Source: JAUWOY01 sp034431315
Lineage (GTDB): Bacteria; Chloroflexota; Anaerolineae; VGOG01
NCBI GenBank assembly: GCA_034431315.1
Contig: DAOUDK010000081.1
Location: 1 to 15,524, forward strand
Direction: 5' to 3'
DNA length: 15,524 bases
The notes under the pieces are model-generated. The model saw only the letters and a program-made list of their open reading frames with translations, did not search any database and was not told the DNA's origin. A program made the position numbers and the translations under genes. Below, piece after piece: positions 1 through 6,595 of the stretch (position 1 is the stretch's first letter; each line of letters begins with the position of its first letter).

Positions 1-69
1 TCCATTGACCTTCGTTGGGCTCCACCACATCGACGGGGCGACGTCAGCAGCAGGGTTTATGAATGCCAC
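1..69 (-). CDS. Possible 5' end of a gene running off the left edge
   Basis: A GTG codon at 69 (minus strand) opens a frame with no stop for 23 codons to the window edge, reading VAFINPAADVAPSMWW and onward. A GAGG ribosome-binding-like sequence lies 5 nt upstream of the GTG, and the start is only 24 nt past the stop of the glycosyltransferase gene, as expected for the next gene of the same transcript. I do not recognise the protein from so few residues. An open frame of 23 codons could also occur by chance, so this is a tentative partial gene. Confidence 0.4.
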   Translation of the reverse strand, partial: MAFINPAADVAPSMWWSPTKVNG

Positions 70-93
70 ATTGGCCTCGCCCTGATAACCCTT

Positions 94-1347
94 TCAACAA
101 AGTGCGGAATGCAAGTCAGAGTAAAGAGACATGATTTGGTCGGCTATCTTGGCCCAACTGTGCTGCTGGGCCCACTCGATTCCTTGAATGCCTAGCTTGT
201 TCCTCAGGACTTTTTCTTTGAGCAGGAGGGTGGTCTTCTCGGCCAGGGCTGGCGGATCGCGGTCTGGCACCAGGAAGCCGGTGACGCCGTCCTGCACGGT
301 GAAGGAAAGCCCCCCTACCTGGGAGGCGATGACGGGCGTGCCGCAGGCCATAGCCTCCAAGGCCACCATGCCGAAAGATTCATAGTACGAGGGCATGACC
401 ACCACGTCGGCGGCTGAGTAGTGGTCGGGCAGGGCGTCTTGGGCCTGAGCACCCAGGAAGGTGACCAGGTCGGCGATGCCCAATTCGGCTCGCAGGTCTT
501 GTAGGCGTTGCATTTCCTTGTCCACTATTGCTGAATCCTCGCTGGCATCTCCCCCTACGATGCAAACGCAGATCTCCTCTTGCCAATTGGGGAGATCCCG
601 AACTACGATAGCCATGGCCTCCAGCAGGGTATCAATCCCTTTCAATCGCTCGATCCGGCCCACGAAGAGGACCATGTGCTTCCTATCGCAGATGTCAAGC
701 CTCTCTCGGGCCTCGTCCATGGGAATGGGGCGAAAGAGGCTTAAATCAACTCCGCAGGGGATGACGGTGATCTTAGCCGGGTCGGCGCCGTAGAGTTGGG
801 TCATCTGGGCCTTCTCCATAGCGGTGGCGGCTACTATGCGGTCAGCGAAGGCCATGATCTCAGTTTCCACCTCGATGCGCCGTGCCATCTCCATCTCCTC
901 CTCACTCTGAGCCACGATGTTTTTCAGACGACCCAGGGTGTGGAACATCTGGATGATGGGCACGCCCCAGCTCTTTCGCAGCTCCCTGGCCACCCAGCCT
1001 GAGAGCCAGTAGTGGCTGTGGATAAGGTCGTAGGCGATGCCCTCTTCCTGAGCGAAATCTTTCACTCCCTCCACAAACTCGGGCAGGTGATCGAAGACCA
1101 GGTTCTTGTCATAAGGTGTTTCCGGGCCGGCAGGGAGGTGGATCGTCCGACCGTTCGGGCCCAAGGCGTCGGACACTCTGGGTACAGCGGGGTTCTGGGA
1201 GCGAGTGAAAACATCTACATAAATGCCTCGCCTCCCAAGCTCGCGGCTCAGGTCTCGGACGTAGACGTTCATGCCGCCGGTCTCTTTGCCCCCCAGTGCC
1301 GCCAGAGGACAAGTGTGGACGCTCAGCATGGCGATGCGCTTAATCAT
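94..1347 (-). CDS. GT4-family glycosyltransferase (MshA / sucrose-phosphate-synthase-like)
   Basis: This 417-residue retaining glycosyltransferase has the two-Rossmann GT-B layout and should move a sugar from a nucleotide-sugar donor to an acceptor in the cytoplasm. The N-terminal acceptor half shows the glycine-rich loop GGKETGGMNVYV (19-30) and HSHYWLSG (110-117). The donor half shows VGRIERLKG (229-237, with the donor-phosphate Arg231 and Lys236) and the E-x7-E signature ESFGMVALE (323-331). The loop and the HSHYWLSG and FHTLGRLKN motifs are typical of the MshA / sucrose-phosphate-synthase branch of GT4. Mycothiol synthesis is not expected outside Actinobacteria, so the acceptor is unknown and a sucrose-phosphate or other glycoside role is equally possible. 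The ATG start has AAGGA (1355-1359 on the complement) 7 nt upstream. No clear promoter was seen in the 154-nt gap behind it, which holds a palindromic element. It could be cotranscribed with the acyltransferase gene upstream. Confidence 0.9.
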   Translation of the reverse strand: MIKRIAMLSVHTCPLAALGGKETGGMNVYVRDLSRELGRRGIYVDVFTRSQNPAVPRVSDALGPNGRTIHLPAGPETPYDKNLVFDHLPEFVEGVKDFAQEEGIAYDLIHSHYWLSGWVARELRKSWGVPIIQMFHTLGRLKNIVAQSEEEMEMARRIEVETEIMAFADRIVAATAMEKAQMTQLYGADPAKITVIPCGVDLSLFRPIPMDEARERLDICDRKHMVLFVGRIERLKGIDTLLEAMAIVVRDLPNWQEEICVCIVGGDASEDSAIVDKEMQRLQDLRAELGIADLVTFLGAQAQDALPDHYSAADVVVMPSYYESFGMVALEAMACGTPVIASQVGGLSFTVQDGVTGFLVPDRDPPALAEKTTLLLKEKVLRNKLGIQGIEWAQQHSWAKIADQIMSLYSDLHSALC

Positions 1348-1403
1348 TTTTCGTTCCTTGTGCTAGCTACCGGACACTTTCCTCCGGAACTCTCTCTCAT
1401 TTG

Positions 1404-1490
1404 CTACTGAGGGGCGTCCCTGCCCCGTTTTTTGCTGCACCCGACGTGGCGAGGACGCCACTTTACAGCAAAAAGGGGATTGCTGAGTAG
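1404..1490. repeat. Nested palindromic element (REP/MITE-like)
   Basis: This 87-bp intergenic element has nested inverted repeats. The outer ends CTACTGAG (1404-1411) and CTGAGTAG (1483-1490) match at 7 of 8 positions. Next come CCCCGTTTTTTGCTG (1423-1437) and CAGCAAAAAGGGG (1466-1478), which pair over 13 bases with a 2-nt bulge. At the core GTGGCG and CGCCAC (1446-1461) form a perfect 6-bp stem with an AGGA loop. The CCCC at 1423-1426 can alternatively pair with GGGG at 1411-1414, giving a competing small hairpin. It lies between the acyltransferase stop and the glycosyltransferase start, so it is transcribed in any read-through RNA. It could be a dispersed repeat or a leader regulatory structure. 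Confidence 0.6.
1411..1433 (+). terminator. Terminator-like hairpin with T-tract, plus-strand sense
   Basis: GGGGC (1411-1415), a 6-nt loop and GCCCC (1422-1426) are followed by G and six Ts (1428-1433), the shape of a short rho-independent terminator read rightward. Both flanking genes run leftward, so it has no obvious gene to terminate. It is also part of the larger palindromic element, so the T-tract may be incidental. Confidence 0.3.
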
Positions 1491-1501
1491 ACTGTACGGT
1501 G

Positions 1502-2512
1502 CTAATTCCTCTCAATAAGCAGGCGATAAACCTCTGTCGGTTGGGCGCCGAAACGAAATTTGTATTCCTCGTCGCCACGCAAAAAGTCGAATTCCGCCCG
1601 GCCCAACTCGATGGCCCACTGGATGCAGTAGCTCAGGAGGACGATTCCTGGGCTGAGCTGGGCGTACTTGTGAGGATTGTAGCCGGAGTTGTAGACCTGA
1701 ATTGAATCGCGGTAGTCGAAGTTCAGCATGGCGGCTGCTTTCTCTCCATTGATTTCCATGAAGGCCAGTTGCAGCCATCCAGCCTGGTGCAAGACCTGGG
1801 CTGCGGCGTGGAAGAAGCCCTTCATCTGGGCGTCCATGAACGCATCCTTGTCAACGTGGCTCTTCTGATGCAGCTCAATGAAAGCGTCCATTTCCGCCGC
1901 TAGATCGCGCTCTTCATTCACGATGTGCCAGTTGATCTGCGCGCCGCTCTCGGCCCGGCGGATCTTGCGACGTATCTCGTGGCGTTGTTTCTTGCTCAAT
2001 GAGCTCAGGTATTCGTCCCAGGTGGTAGGCAGGGGGATGATGGGGCAGATGTCTTCCACCTCTGTCTGCACGTGGTAGCCCCGGGCCGCAGCCATCTCGG
2101 CCAGGAGTTGGTGGGTGGGGGAGGCGGCCGGGATGTTGCACAGGTCGGCCAGGTCCCAGGCGGGCACTTCATCGCTCTCCAGCCAGTCCAGCAATGCGCC
2201 ATAGACTCTCTCCTCCTGGCCGCTGGCGGCGATGAGGTCCAGGTAGTCGGACACGTCCCGGCAGCCCACGATGGACAGTTCATTGCGACCATCGTCCGCC
2301 GGGGTCAGGTACAGGGGGGCAATGCCTGAGAGGTGGCCGCCATCGCGCACGGCGACCAGGTAGAGCTCACCCTTGCCAAGGTGTTCCCACCAGGTACTTT
2401 GCCACTCCCAGGTCAGGAAGATGGTGTCGAATGCGCTATTGTGCAAGAGAGGGTTCCACTCCTCCCGCAAGGCCGCGAAGCCAGCGGCGTCGGTGTACAC
2501 TTGGGTTCTCAC
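1502..2512 (-). CDS. FemAB/CelD-like GNAT acyltransferase (BioF2-like domain)
   Basis: This 336-residue cytoplasmic protein resembles the CelD/BcsL and FemAB-like double-GNAT family, which transfers acyl or aminoacyl groups in polysaccharide, peptidoglycan or exopolymer metabolism. The N-terminal half carries TIFLTWEWQSTWWEHLG (30-46) followed by a GIAPLYLT strand (63-70). The C-terminal GNAT-like domain spans about 165-315: SKKQRHEIRRKIRRAE (173-188), the LQLAFMEINGEKAAAML strands (247-263), YNSGYNP (274-280), and FLRGDEEYKFRFG (310-322) near the end, which is highly characteristic. The GTG start overlaps the stop of the preceding gene in a 4-base GTGA (2509-2512) and has GGAG 5 nt upstream, so the two are translationally coupled. 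The substrate cannot be read from sequence. A cell-envelope sugar or peptide is plausible because a glycosyltransferase follows. Confidence 0.82.
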   Translation of the reverse strand: MRTQVYTDAAGFAALREEWNPLLHNSAFDTIFLTWEWQSTWWEHLGKGELYLVAVRDGGHLSGIAPLYLTPADDGRNELSIVGCRDVSDYLDLIAASGQEERVYGALLDWLESDEVPAWDLADLCNIPAASPTHQLLAEMAAARGYHVQTEVEDICPIIPLPTTWDEYLSSLSKKQRHEIRRKIRRAESGAQINWHIVNEERDLAAEMDAFIELHQKSHVDKDAFMDAQMKGFFHAAAQVLHQAGWLQLAFMEINGEKAAAMLNFDYRDSIQVYNSGYNPHKYAQLSPGIVLLSYCIQWAIELGRAEFDFLRGDEEYKFRFGAQPTEVYRLLIERN

Positions 2513-2973
2513 TTCAACTCCAAGATCAACTGGCAGTAGGCGTCACCCCGGGCGATGGAGCGGGGTAACTCCAGGGCCATGGGGGTGTGGCTGAGCATGC
2601 CGTGATCGCCCTGCATGGCGATGTCGCACAGCCGCGACAGTTCCTCTGGCGTGGCCCCCAGCCGTTTCCAGGCGGCGACAAGGGGGCAGTAGTGGAAACG
2701 AATCTCGCCCCGGTCGTCTCCTGCTTCGATCGCTTCCTTGTCGAAGATCTCCTGTCGGCCGGGGCGCATCTGGTGGGCGATGAAATCGGCTGGGGTGTCC
2801 AGCGAGCCCATTCGCCGGCCTTTGGTCTGGCCGTACTGGTAGACAGCCCGGCTGGCCAGGCGTTCCGCCTTTTCCGGGCCGACGGCTTTCTCCATCTCTT
2901 TGAGCAGGAAAAAGAGATACGTGGCCCGATCCTCGATAGCCCTGCGTACGGCTTCGGTTGTTTCGTTTGGCAT
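2509..2973 (-). CDS. L-2-amino-thiazoline-4-carboxylate hydrolase family protein
   Basis: This 154-residue protein matches the pattern of the ATC hydrolase family, named for an enzyme that opens the thiazoline ring of L-ATC in bacterial L-cysteine production. The family signature is visible as FHYCPLVAAW (93-102, Cys96), then SRLCDIAMQGD (113-123, Cys116-Asp117), and a closing ARGDAYCQLIL (141-151, Cys147). The N-terminus is helical and there is no signal peptide, so it is cytoplasmic. An in-frame ATG exists 15 bases upstream at 2988, but GAGGAG (2981-2986) is exactly 7 nt before the ATG at 2973 and overlaps the codons after the upstream one, so 2973 is chosen. Many members of this family are uncharacterised, so a role in thiazoline or cysteine metabolism is only suggestive. 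Its stop overlaps the acyltransferase start. Confidence 0.78.
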   Translation of the reverse strand: MPNETTEAVRRAIEDRATYLFFLLKEMEKAVGPEKAERLASRAVYQYGQTKGRRMGSLDTPADFIAHQMRPGRQEIFDKEAIEAGDDRGEIRFHYCPLVAAWKRLGATPEELSRLCDIAMQGDHGMLSHTPMALELPRSIARGDAYCQLILELK

Positions 2974-2980
2974 GGGTTTT

Positions 2981-2986
2981 CTCCTC
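2981..2986 (-). promoter_or_regulatory. Shine-Dalgarno GAGGAG deciding the ATC-hydrolase-family start
   Basis: On the minus strand GAGGAG is followed by AAAACCC and ATG at 2973, an ideal 7-nt spacing. It lies inside the first codons that an ATG at 2988 would give, so the upstream ATG is unlikely to be the true start. Confidence 0.7.
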
Positions 2987-3024
2987 ATTAATTCGAAAGA
3001 TATTGTTGGGTCTGGCGGAGCGCT

Positions 3025-3050
3025 ACAGCGGATTGGGAAAACAGCGGATT
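3025..3050. repeat. Short direct repeat, two copies of ACAGCGGATT
   Basis: ACAGCGGATT occurs at 3025-3034 and again at 3041-3050, a 16-bp period, in the 102-nt gap between the HAD gene and the ATC-hydrolase-family gene. No promoter motif was found in this gap. It may be a protein-binding pair or a slippage product. Confidence 0.5.
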
Positions 3051-3052
3051 TA

Positions 3053-3079
3053 TTGAGAAAGAGTCCGTTTCATTCTCAA
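3053..3079 (-). repeat. Inverted repeat overlapping the HAD gene stop
   Basis: TTGAGAA (3053-3059) and TTCTCAA (3073-3079) are perfect 7-bp arms around a 13-nt centre. The HAD stop codon (3076-3078) lies within one arm. No T-tract follows on the minus strand, so it is at most a weak terminator or an RNA-processing stem between two genes of one transcript. Confidence 0.4.
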
Positions 3080-3714
3080 TCTGTTGTAGTGTCCGGGGCC
3101 AGTATGACCCCCTGTCCCTGCAGCGCCAGGATCAGGGTCTCGTACCCGACAAAGTGGATGGCTTGGATGCCCAGCGCAGCCGCAGCCGCCACGTTCGGTT
3201 CGTAGTCGTCCACGAAAACCGTCGCCTCAGGGGCCGCGCCCAGGCGTTCCAGCGCCAACTGGTAGATGGCTGGGTCGGGCTTGGCCAGGCCCACCAGCGC
3301 TGAGAACACCTCCACATCGAACAGCCCACCGAGACCGTAGCGCTCGCGCAGCAGCCGGGGGAGAACGTCGCTGGCGTTGCTCAGCAGCCCCGTGCGATAC
3401 CGGCCCCGCAGCCGCCGGACCAGGTCTGCCATCCGTCGGTCGGCCTTAGCGTCGCGGAACAGGTCTTGCTGAAAGTCGTGGATCGCCTCCGACGTGTGAA
3501 GGCCCAGCCCGGCGCCGCTCCGCCGCCAGTATTCCTCATCGGTGATGGCCCCCACTTCCGCCAGCCGCCAGTCGGGCGATTGCCACAGGGTCTCGGCTAG
3601 CTTCCCAGGTTGCAGTCCCAGACGGGCTTCCTGTTCCTTGAGCGAGTCCATTTGGCTAAAGGGCACCATCACCCCGCCAAAGTCAAAGATGATCGCTTCG
3701 ATGTTTAGTTTCAT
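3076..3714 (-). CDS. HAD-superfamily (subfamily IA) phosphatase-like hydrolase
   Basis: This 212-residue cytoplasmic hydrolase should remove phosphate from a small metabolite. Motif I is IIFDFGGVM (8-16), with nucleophile Asp11 and Gly in place of the second Asp, as in YihX-like HAD-IA proteins. Motif II is LLSNAS (110-115), motif III is the Lys of LAKPDPAIYQLALERLG (143-159), and motif IV is VFVDDYEPNVAAA (166-178) with the Asp pair that binds magnesium. An alpha-helical cap lies between motifs I and II. An in-frame ATG at 3738 is rejected because it overlaps the TATAAT of the predicted promoter. The ATG at 3714 has GGAGG (3719-3723 on the complement) just upstream. It is the first gene of a probable three-gene minus-strand operon. 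The substrate is unknown. Confidence 0.88.
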   Translation of the reverse strand: MKLNIEAIIFDFGGVMVPFSQMDSLKEQEARLGLQPGKLAETLWQSPDWRLAEVGAITDEEYWRRSGAGLGLHTSEAIHDFQQDLFRDAKADRRMADLVRRLRGRYRTGLLSNASDVLPRLLRERYGLGGLFDVEVFSALVGLAKPDPAIYQLALERLGAAPEATVFVDDYEPNVAAAAALGIQAIHFVGYETLILALQGQGVILAPDTTTD

Positions 3715-3736
3715 GTTTCCTCCATCCGTTTCGCTC

Positions 3737-3765
3737 ATTATACACGAATTTCATCTCTATGCAAA
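3737..3765 (-). promoter_or_regulatory. Sigma-70 promoter of the HAD operon
   Basis: On the minus strand TTTGCA (3765-3760, 4 of 6 consensus positions) is followed by a 17-bp spacer and a perfect TATAAT (3742-3737). Transcription should begin near 3730, which leaves a leader of about 16 nt containing the GGAGG before the ATG at 3714. Confidence 0.65.
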
Positions 3766-3820
3766 CTATGTGCGGAGATGAGCGTTTCACTGTGAGGACA
3801 ACTTCGGCTGCTGGTTTACC

Positions 3821-3849
3821 TTGACAAAACAACCGCTTTAGCTTATCAT
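3821..3849 (+). promoter_or_regulatory. Sigma-70 promoter of the DUF5678-cca operon
   Basis: TTGACA (3821-3826) is followed by 17 bp and TATCAT (3844-3849, 5 of 6 positions). It is divergent from the HAD promoter, with 55 bp between the two -35 boxes. Transcription should start near 3856, about 30 nt before the chosen start of the small gene. Confidence 0.75.
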
Positions 3850-3884
3850 TACAGGCAATTACTTCCGAGTTGAGAGGTACGAGG

Positions 3885-4109
3885 TTGGCTGGAGTGGCTG
3901 CTTCAAGCGATGAACTGGATTTAGCTCCCTACGCCGGGCGATGGATAGCCATCGTGCGGGGACAGGTGGCGGGAGTTGGTCTCTCACCCGAAGAAGCCCG
4001 CCGCCTGGCTAAGCGCAATCGGCCCAGGGAGGAGCCGGTGGTGGTCTTAGTTTCTGGTGAAGGGGAGGTGGAGGGGCAACGGGTAACAAATGATCGAACT
4101 CATTCCTAA
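3885..4109 (+). CDS. Small DUF5678-like protein
   Basis: This is a small soluble protein of about 74 residues. Its central stretch LDLAPYAGRWIAIVRG, then VAGVGLSPEEARRLAK and a PVVVLVSG strand, has the layout of DUF5678: a strand with an aromatic GRWIAIV motif, an xGxS turn, a helix, and a final hydrophobic strand. The function of that family is unknown. Three in-frame non-ATG starts are possible. TTG at 3870 has no ribosome-binding site, TTG at 3885 follows GAGAGGT by about 6 nt, and GTG at 3894 follows GAGG by 9 nt. I chose 3885 with modest certainty. The last 20 bases overlap the start of the tRNA nucleotidyltransferase gene, which implies coupled translation. Confidence 0.75.
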   Translation: MAGVAASSDELDLAPYAGRWIAIVRGQVAGVGLSPEEARRLAKRNRPREEPVVVLVSGEGEVEGQRVTNDRTHS

Positions 4110-5589
4110 AGAATCAATCGTAGAGCAAGTCTGCGCCTTCTTGCGAGCGCACTCCGTTGAAGCGTATCTGGTAGGCGGCTACGTGCGGGATTGGCTGATG
4201 GGGCGCGCCAGCCACGATATTGATTTCGCTGTGGCAGGCGATGCCGTGAAGCTGGCCCGCCGGGTGGCTGATCGAATGGGGGGCGCGTTCGTGCTTTTGG
4301 ACCAGGAGCGCTGCACGGGTCGAGTGGTGACCAGAGGGGAAGATGGCCAGCGCCTCTTCATTGACTTCGCCCGGCTGCAAGGCGATGACATCATCACGGA
4401 TCTCTCCAGGCGAGATTTCACCGTTAATGCGATTGCGGTTGCTGTGGCAGATGTGGAGTCCCTGTCCCACGTCATAGACCCCTACGACGGGCGGCGCGAC
4501 GTGCAGCTTGGCCTGGTGCGAGCTGTTTCCGAGACGGCTTTTCAGGATGATCCCTTGCGCACCTTGCGGGCGGTGCGGATAGCTGCTGAGATGGAGGCCA
4601 GCATTGAGCAGGGGACCGAGGAGCTGCTCCGCCGGGCTGTTCATTTGATAGCCAATATCTCCGCCGAAAGGGTGCGCGACGAGCTGACCAAGATCATGGC
4701 TTTGCCGGGAGCGGCGCAGAGCTTGCGCTATCTGGATGAGCTTGGCCTCCTGATGGCCGTGATACCTGAGCTGGAAACGCTGAAAGGCGTAGAGCAGTCG
4801 CCGCCCCACTACCTGGACGTCTTCGAACATTCGCTGGAGACGGTGTCGTGGCTGGAGGGAGTGGTTGAGGCTTTGGAGGCAAAAGGGGGGGCGGATGGTA
4901 ATCTGGCGCTGGTTCCTCTTCTCTTGTCTCCCTCCTCCCGTCGGCTCATCGCTCATCTGTCGCAACCCATCTCTGGCGACCGCTCTCGCCTGACGGTGCT
5001 GAAGCTGGCGGCCCTGCTGCACGATTTGGGCAAGCCTGCCACCAAAAGCTTCGATGATGAAGGGGGCATACACTTCTACGGTCACGAGGGGGAAGGGGCG
5101 GAGGCGGTGGGAGCCATTCTCAGGCGCTTGCGCTTCGGTGGGAGCGAGGTGAGCCTCGCCAAAACCATCGTGACCAACCACATGCGGCCCTGCCTTTTGG
5201 CCGACCAGGAGGCGGTCACCGGGCGTGCCGTTTATCGCTTTTTCCGCGACACGGGTGGGGCCGGAGTGGACACCCTGCTTCTCTGTTTGGCCGACCACCT
5301 GGCGACCTGGGGACCCGATCTCAGGATGGCCCGCTGGCGTAAGCTGGTGGAGTCGGTGGCCTCAATGCTAGCTGATTACTATGAGCGTCACCAGAAGGTC
5401 ATCTCCCCGCCCAAGCTGGTCAACGGCCACGATCTGATGGACGAGTTTGGCCTGGAAGAGGGTCCCCGCATCGGCGAGCTTCTGGAAGCGGTGCGGGAGG
5501 CACAGGTGGAGGGGGAGGTGAGAACGCAGGAGGACGCGCTGGCTCTGGTGGAGGGGTTGTTGGCTGGAGTGCAGGCGCCAGCCTGTTGA
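4090..5589 (+). CDS. cca: CCA tRNA nucleotidyltransferase with HD domain
   Basis: This 499-residue class II nucleotidyltransferase should build or repair the 3' CCA end of tRNAs from CTP and ATP. The head domain shows GGYVRD (29-34) and the metal-binding pair in HDIDFAV (42-48; Asp43, Asp45). The neck shows RRDFTVNAIA (107-116), DDPLRTLRAVR (153-163) and ERVRDEL (193-199). The C-terminal half carries an HD phosphohydrolase domain: ALLHDLGKPATKS (308-320), the downstream HFYGHEGEGA (328-337), then NHMRP (363-367). HD-containing members also act as 2',3'-cyclic phosphodiesterases or phosphatases. Class II enzymes can also be split CC- or A-adding enzymes or poly(A) polymerases, which sequence inspection alone does not settle. 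The start overlaps the small DUF5678-like gene by 20 bases. The nearest GGAGG is about 15 nt upstream, so translation probably depends on the upstream gene. Confidence 0.9.
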   Translation: MIELIPKESIVEQVCAFLRAHSVEAYLVGGYVRDWLMGRASHDIDFAVAGDAVKLARRVADRMGGAFVLLDQERCTGRVVTRGEDGQRLFIDFARLQGDDIITDLSRRDFTVNAIAVAVADVESLSHVIDPYDGRRDVQLGLVRAVSETAFQDDPLRTLRAVRIAAEMEASIEQGTEELLRRAVHLIANISAERVRDELTKIMALPGAAQSLRYLDELGLLMAVIPELETLKGVEQSPPHYLDVFEHSLETVSWLEGVVEALEAKGGADGNLALVPLLLSPSSRRLIAHLSQPISGDRSRLTVLKLAALLHDLGKPATKSFDDEGGIHFYGHEGEGAEAVGAILRRLRFGGSEVSLAKTIVTNHMRPCLLADQEAVTGRAVYRFFRDTGGAGVDTLLLCLADHLATWGPDLRMARWRKLVESVASMLADYYERHQKVISPPKLVNGHDLMDEFGLEEGPRIGELLEAVREAQVEGEVRTQEDALALVEGLLAGVQAPAC

Positions 5590-5590
5590 T

Positions 5591-5614
5591 GGAGCGGACG
5601 CGCGTCCGCACTCC
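5591..5614. repeat. Perfect palindrome after cca (REP-like hairpin)
   Basis: GCGGACGCGCGTCCGC (5594-5609) is a perfect 16-bp palindrome just after the cca stop. It extends outward with GGAG (5591-5594) against ACTCC (5610-5614) across a small bulge. No T-tract follows, so it is not a classical terminator, though it could protect the 3' end of the cca mRNA. Confidence 0.55.
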
Positions 5615-5680
5615 TCTCTCAAAGGCTCTCTTGTTTGCTGGAGATGTGGCACGACCGATTTCATGGCGCTTTGCTCAATT

Positions 5681-5709
5681 TTGACCTAAATTCAAGGCTG
5701 GGTTATAAT
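5681..5709 (+). promoter_or_regulatory. Sigma-70 promoter of the PP2C phosphatase gene
   Basis: TTGACC (5681-5686, 5 of 6 positions), a 17-bp spacer and a perfect TATAAT (5704-5709). Transcription should start near 5716, only about 8 nt before the ATG at 5724, giving a nearly leaderless mRNA. Confidence 0.8.
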
Positions 5710-5723
5710 ACACTGGTACATTC

Positions 5724-6497
5724 ATGGAGATACAAGCAGCCGTCGCCAAAGTGCACAAATACGCCACCAGCGAAAGCGGCGATACCCTGGAGATGATCGA
5801 GCGGCCCCACGGCGGGCTCTCTCTGGTGCTGGCCGACGGGCAACGCTCAGGCAGGGCGGCCAAGGTCATCAGCAACCTGGTGGCCCGCAAGGCCATCTCG
5901 CTCCTGGCTGAGGGGGTTCGAGATGGTGCGGCAGCCCGGGCGGCTCACGATTATCTCTACGCCAATCGTGGGGGCAAGGTCTTGGCCACTCTGAACATCG
6001 TCTCGGTGGATCTGGTCACCAAAACTGTGGTCATCTCGCGGAATAGCCACTGCCCCGTCATCGTCGCCGATCATGACGGGACGAGGGCCTTGGATGCACC
6101 CAGCCAGCCGGTGGGCATCTACCCCGGCACCAAGCCGGTCATCACCGAGCTGCCCATTGTTCCGCACACCTGGCTGGTCGTTTTCACCGACGGGGTGCTG
6201 GCCGCCGGCGAGCGCTACGGGGAGCGGCTGGACGTGGTTCAGCTTGTCACCAACTTTCTGGCCAGTGGGGAAGTGGATGCCCAGGCCCTGGCTGACGCTA
6301 TCCTGGAACGAGCCGTAGAACTGGATCGGGGGCGGCCATCGGATGACATAAGCGTCCTGGTGATCGCCATCGTGCCCAGGGTGCGAGATGACAACGTACG
6401 GCGGATGGCGGTTAGCTTCCCAATTGACTGGAATTATGATATAAGCTCCAAGCCCCGTCCCCGGGCCGTCAAGGCCGCGCCCGGTGATGGGCGCTAG
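5724..6497 (+). CDS. SpoIIE-type PP2C (PPM) serine/threonine phosphatase, stand-alone
   Basis: This 257-residue cytoplasmic phosphatase of the SpoIIE/RsbU class has no sensor domain attached. Visible motifs are VLADGQRSGRAAK (35-47, metal-binding Asp38-Gly39), LATLNIVSVDLVTK (87-100), NSHCPVIVADHDG (107-119, the counterpart of the usual AGHxP loop), VVFTDGVLAAGERYG (152-166, Asp156-Gly157) and RPSDDISVLVI (204-214, Asp207-Asp208). Such enzymes usually dephosphorylate anti-sigma antagonists (STAS proteins) in partner-switching pathways, but no STAS or anti-sigma kinase gene is in this window. The basic tail 242-257 looks unstructured. No Shine-Dalgarno sequence precedes the ATG, and the predicted mRNA leader is about 8 nt. 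The next gene has its own promoter, so any functional link is only by position. Confidence 0.85.
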   Translation: MEIQAAVAKVHKYATSESGDTLEMIERPHGGLSLVLADGQRSGRAAKVISNLVARKAISLLAEGVRDGAAARAAHDYLYANRGGKVLATLNIVSVDLVTKTVVISRNSHCPVIVADHDGTRALDAPSQPVGIYPGTKPVITELPIVPHTWLVVFTDGVLAAGERYGERLDVVQLVTNFLASGEVDAQALADAILERAVELDRGRPSDDISVLVIAIVPRVRDDNVRRMAVSFPIDWNYDISSKPRPRAVKAAPGDGR

Positions 6498-6518
6498 AGC
6501 CTTATATAAAAACTTCAG

Positions 6519-6534
6519 CCAATTGACAAATTGG
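6519..6534. promoter_or_regulatory. Operator-like palindrome over the -35 box
   Basis: CCAATT (6519-6524) and AATTGG (6529-6534) are perfect inverted 6-bp arms separated by GACA. They straddle the TTGACA -35 box of the downstream promoter, a typical place for a repressor site. No regulator gene is evident nearby. Confidence 0.4.
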
Positions 6535-6551
6535 ACAAAAAGTGACATAAT
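6523..6551 (+). promoter_or_regulatory. Sigma-70 promoter of the pentapeptide-propeller-kinase operon
   Basis: TTGACA (6523-6528), a 17-bp spacer and CATAAT (6546-6551, 5 of 6 positions). Transcription should start near 6558, about 38 nt before the ATG at 6596, and a purine-rich GAGAGAG sequence precedes that ATG. Confidence 0.75.
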
Positions 6552-6595
6552 AGGCTTACCACACGGGCGGGGTAACGCTCTGAAAAGAGAGAGAC

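Noticed and set aside
1363..1377. A tiny upstream frame (GTG then three codons and a stop) after GGAGG in the glycosyltransferase leader
   Set aside because: Only 3 nt separate GGAGG from the GTG, which is too tight. The site is within a small CCGGA/TCCGG hairpin, and nothing else supports a leader peptide.
4114..5298. A 394-codon open frame on the minus strand opposite cca
   Set aside because: It is the complement of a gene with every expected CCA-enzyme motif. The predicted protein is rich in His, Gln and Arg without any recognisable domain, and it has no promoter.
5591..5614. Palindrome after cca as a rho-independent terminator
   Set aside because: The stem is strong but is followed by a mixed C/T sequence, not a T-tract.
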